This document shows, one piece after another, positions 15,686 through 17,014 of a stretch of 17,014 bases of DNA. Within the stretch, counting starts at the first letter, position 1; the number at the start of each line of letters is the position of its first letter. A program made the position numbers and the translations under genes. The stretch comes from an uncultured Muribaculaceae bacterium (GTDB lineage Bacteria; Bacteroidota; Bacteroidia; Bacteroidales; Muribaculaceae): positions 1 to 17,014 of the forward strand of contig CAJTYH010000047.1 in the NCBI GenBank assembly GCA_910583675.1. The letters are read 5' to 3'. The notes under the pieces were generated by a model. The model did not search any database. It saw nothing but the letters and a program-made list of their open reading frames with translations, and was not told where the DNA came from.

Positions 15686-16066
15686 ATGCCCGATGATTTC
15701 AATCTGACTACATCTATTATGGGATATATCCTTTTATTTCTGCTATTTATGGCACTTTGGTGGGTTATGAAGCCCTTTGTGCGCATATATAGGAATGTGC
15801 GCCGTGCCCAACGCGGAGAATGGATCGACCTCAACGACCTCTTCGGCACTCCCGGCGCACAGCGTCCGAAGCGCGAAGAGCCACAACGCAACACCGCCGG
15901 ATGGAGCGGACTGCGTCGCAAGAAGAAAAAAATTGACTCCGACATAGGGGAATATGTGAAATTCAAGGAGATGCCAGCCGACCCAGCCTCCTCAACCAGG
16001 TCTGCACAGGCCGACTTCGTGGAGGAGCAACAGATAACCGACATAGAATGGGAGGACATAAGATGA
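15686..16066 (+). CDS. DUF4834 family membrane protein
   Basis: A 126-residue protein of unknown function with one N-terminal membrane helix (about 12-31, GYILLFLLFMALWWVMKPFV), then a basic linker and a hydrophilic tail. The segments IGEYVKFKEM and the terminal ITDIEWEDIR are like those of DUF4834 proteins, which I recall following pssA in Bacteroidales. A 127-base gap separates it from pssA; I see no good promoter there, so it may ride on the psd transcript. Its stop overlaps the start of the DUF2461 gene in an ATGA, so the two proteins are made together and may act together. Confidence 0.78.
   Translation: MPDDFNLTTSIMGYILLFLLFMALWWVMKPFVRIYRNVRRAQRGEWIDLNDLFGTPGAQRPKREEPQRNTAGWSGLRRKKKKIDSDIGEYVKFKEMPADPASSTRSAQADFVEEQQITDIEWEDIR
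16050..16054 (+). promoter_or_regulatory. Shine-Dalgarno deciding the DUF2461 start
   Basis: GGAGG lies eight bases before ATG 16063 and overlaps the earlier in-frame ATG at 16048. It therefore supports 16063, inside the ATGA overlap with the DUF4834 stop, as the true start. Confidence 0.6.
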
Positions 16067-16752
16067 GTTACATACCAGCCCTATACGACTTCCTCAGCCG
16101 CTTACAGGCCAACAACAACCGCGAATGGTTCAAGGCCAACAAGGCCGAATACGACTCCCTACGTGAACTTTGGCTCATGGACATAGACCGTCTGGTGGCA
16201 GACATGAGCCAATGGTATCCGGAACTACGCGGCCTCACAGGCAAGCAATGCGCATACCGCATCTACCGCGACACCCGTTTCTCTCCTGACAAGACACCCT
16301 ACAAGGACTATTTCTCGGCCGGGATATCGCCGGCGGGACGAAAGGCGCATGATGCAGGATTTTACCTGCAGATGGGGCCGGGACGTTTCAACTCCGAAAT
16401 AGAGAGCGGCCTTTACGGAGGGATCTGGTGCCCGGAACCGGCAGTGCTGAAAAAACTGCGCCGCGCGATAGTGGACAACATAGAGGAATTTGAAGAGATA
16501 ACCCACACCCCGGAAATAGAAAAATATTTTCCGGGATGGTGCGCATCAAGCGCCCTCAAGACCGTACCCAAAGGATATGACAAGAATCACCCCCAGGCTC
16601 ACCTGCTGCGTCTGCGCGACTTCGGCAAGTTCCATCCCACCGGCATGGACTTCTTCACCGATCCCGACTGGCCGGCACGCGCCTCGGAGCTGCTCAGTTA
16701 CCTCAAGCCCCTCAACGACTTCCTCTCCTACTCCATCCACGAAGAGATCTGA
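16063..16752 (+). CDS. DUF2461 domain-containing protein
   Basis: A 229-residue cytoplasmic protein of the DUF2461 family (TIGR02453). Its function is not established. Family-like stretches are LQANNNREWFKANKAEYD near the N-terminus, YRDTRFSPDKTPYKDYFSAG, GFYLQMGPGRFNSEIESGLYGG, PKGYDKNHPQAHLLRLRDF, and the C-terminal LKPLNDFLSYSI. The length is normal and no residues look missing. It begins within the DUF4834 stop codon (ATGA), showing translational coupling, and ends the psd-pssA run. Confidence 0.9.
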   Translation: MSYIPALYDFLSRLQANNNREWFKANKAEYDSLRELWLMDIDRLVADMSQWYPELRGLTGKQCAYRIYRDTRFSPDKTPYKDYFSAGISPAGRKAHDAGFYLQMGPGRFNSEIESGLYGGIWCPEPAVLKKLRRAIVDNIEEFEEITHTPEIEKYFPGWCASSALKTVPKGYDKNHPQAHLLRLRDFGKFHPTGMDFFTDPDWPARASELLSYLKPLNDFLSYSIHEEI

Positions 16753-16822
16753 CCATCATAATCCCATCCATTCGCATTCCAACGACAAATAGAATGTACC
16801 TTCACGGGACAATAACCGAATC

Positions 16823-16848
16823 CGGAAAACTACACATTAGTTTTGCCG
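16823..16848 (+). terminator. Weak hairpin after the psd-pssA gene run
   Basis: CGGAAAACT (16823-16831) can pair with AGTTTTGCCG (16839-16848) with a single-base bulge and a 7-base loop. It lies about 70 bases after the last stop of the run and is followed by an AT-rich stretch without a solid T-run. It may be a terminator, but the fold is short. Confidence 0.35.
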
Positions 16849-16961
16849 ATCATTTGTTAACGTCTGCTAATACAATAGCAAAATAAGGCCATAAAGATTA
16901 AAAAAGGTTAAATAACGAAATGTTTTTTGGCTCAAATATATGTTGTATAACATAAAAGCTA

Positions 16962-16969
16962 TAACTTTG
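16962..16969 (+). promoter_or_regulatory. -7 promoter element facing out of the window
   Basis: TAACTTTG matches TAnnTTTG in an AT-rich region after DUF2461. It would drive a gene that begins beyond 17014. No TTTG is found at the exact -33 spacing. The whole stretch 16753-17014 holds no credible coding sequence. Confidence 0.5.
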
Positions 16970-17014
16970 CATCAGTTTTTCATGGTATTAGATTTAAGGT
17001 AAGAAGATTATTCG

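Noticed and set aside
1..17014. CRISPR array, tRNA or rRNA genes, intact transposase or phage genes
   Set aside because: Reading both strands, I saw no regularly spaced repeats, no cloverleaf with a TTCGA arm, and no transposase, integrase or phage protein motif.

Overview
The window looks like a chromosomal piece of a gut Bacteroidales bacterium, most likely Muribaculaceae or a near relative. This is inferred from protein families (short Bacteroidetes-type phosphatidylserine decarboxylase, DUF4834, DUF2461, ThrE split into two genes, proteins ending in a type IX secretion sorting-like domain) and from several Bacteroidetes -7 promoter elements (TAnnTTTG). Shine-Dalgarno sequences are mostly absent, with two clear exceptions. 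Base composition and codon style look even throughout; I see no tRNA, rRNA, CRISPR array or intact mobile element.

Left part (1-8170): a YjaB-like GNAT acetyltransferase on + converges on a two-gene minus-strand operon, with a perfect 14-bp hairpin between them. The operon reads from a good promoter near 8139-8170 into an exported M6-family metalloprotease and then a 1521-residue exported protein built of FN3 and choice-of-anchor J (cleaved-adhesin-like) domains. Both end in a T9SS type A-like C-terminal domain, so they probably act at the cell surface or outside the cell on protein or glycoprotein substrates.

Middle (8171-10737, minus strand): a LysR regulator with its own -7 element, and upstream of it a three-gene unit: a small one-helix membrane protein translationally coupled to ThrE_1, followed by ThrE_2. 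The last two together make a threonine/serine exporter-type membrane protein. The divergent region 10738-11002 holds two perfect inverted repeats that may be operators.

Right part (10958-16752, plus strand): first a secreted C69 dipeptidase, then queF and queC of the preQ0/preQ1 (queuosine) pathway, closely spaced. Next, with its own -7 element, psd and pssA, the two consecutive enzymes of phosphatidylethanolamine synthesis, followed by DUF4834 and DUF2461 genes, which overlap by four bases. The last 260 bases hold a weak hairpin and a promoter that points out of the window.

Most of the window is ordinary core and surface-protein biology. The least explained items are the small membrane protein coupled to the split ThrE, the inverted repeats in the divergent region, the repeated architecture of the giant exported protein, and the folded-looking psd leader. 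I found nothing that amounts to a clearly new system.
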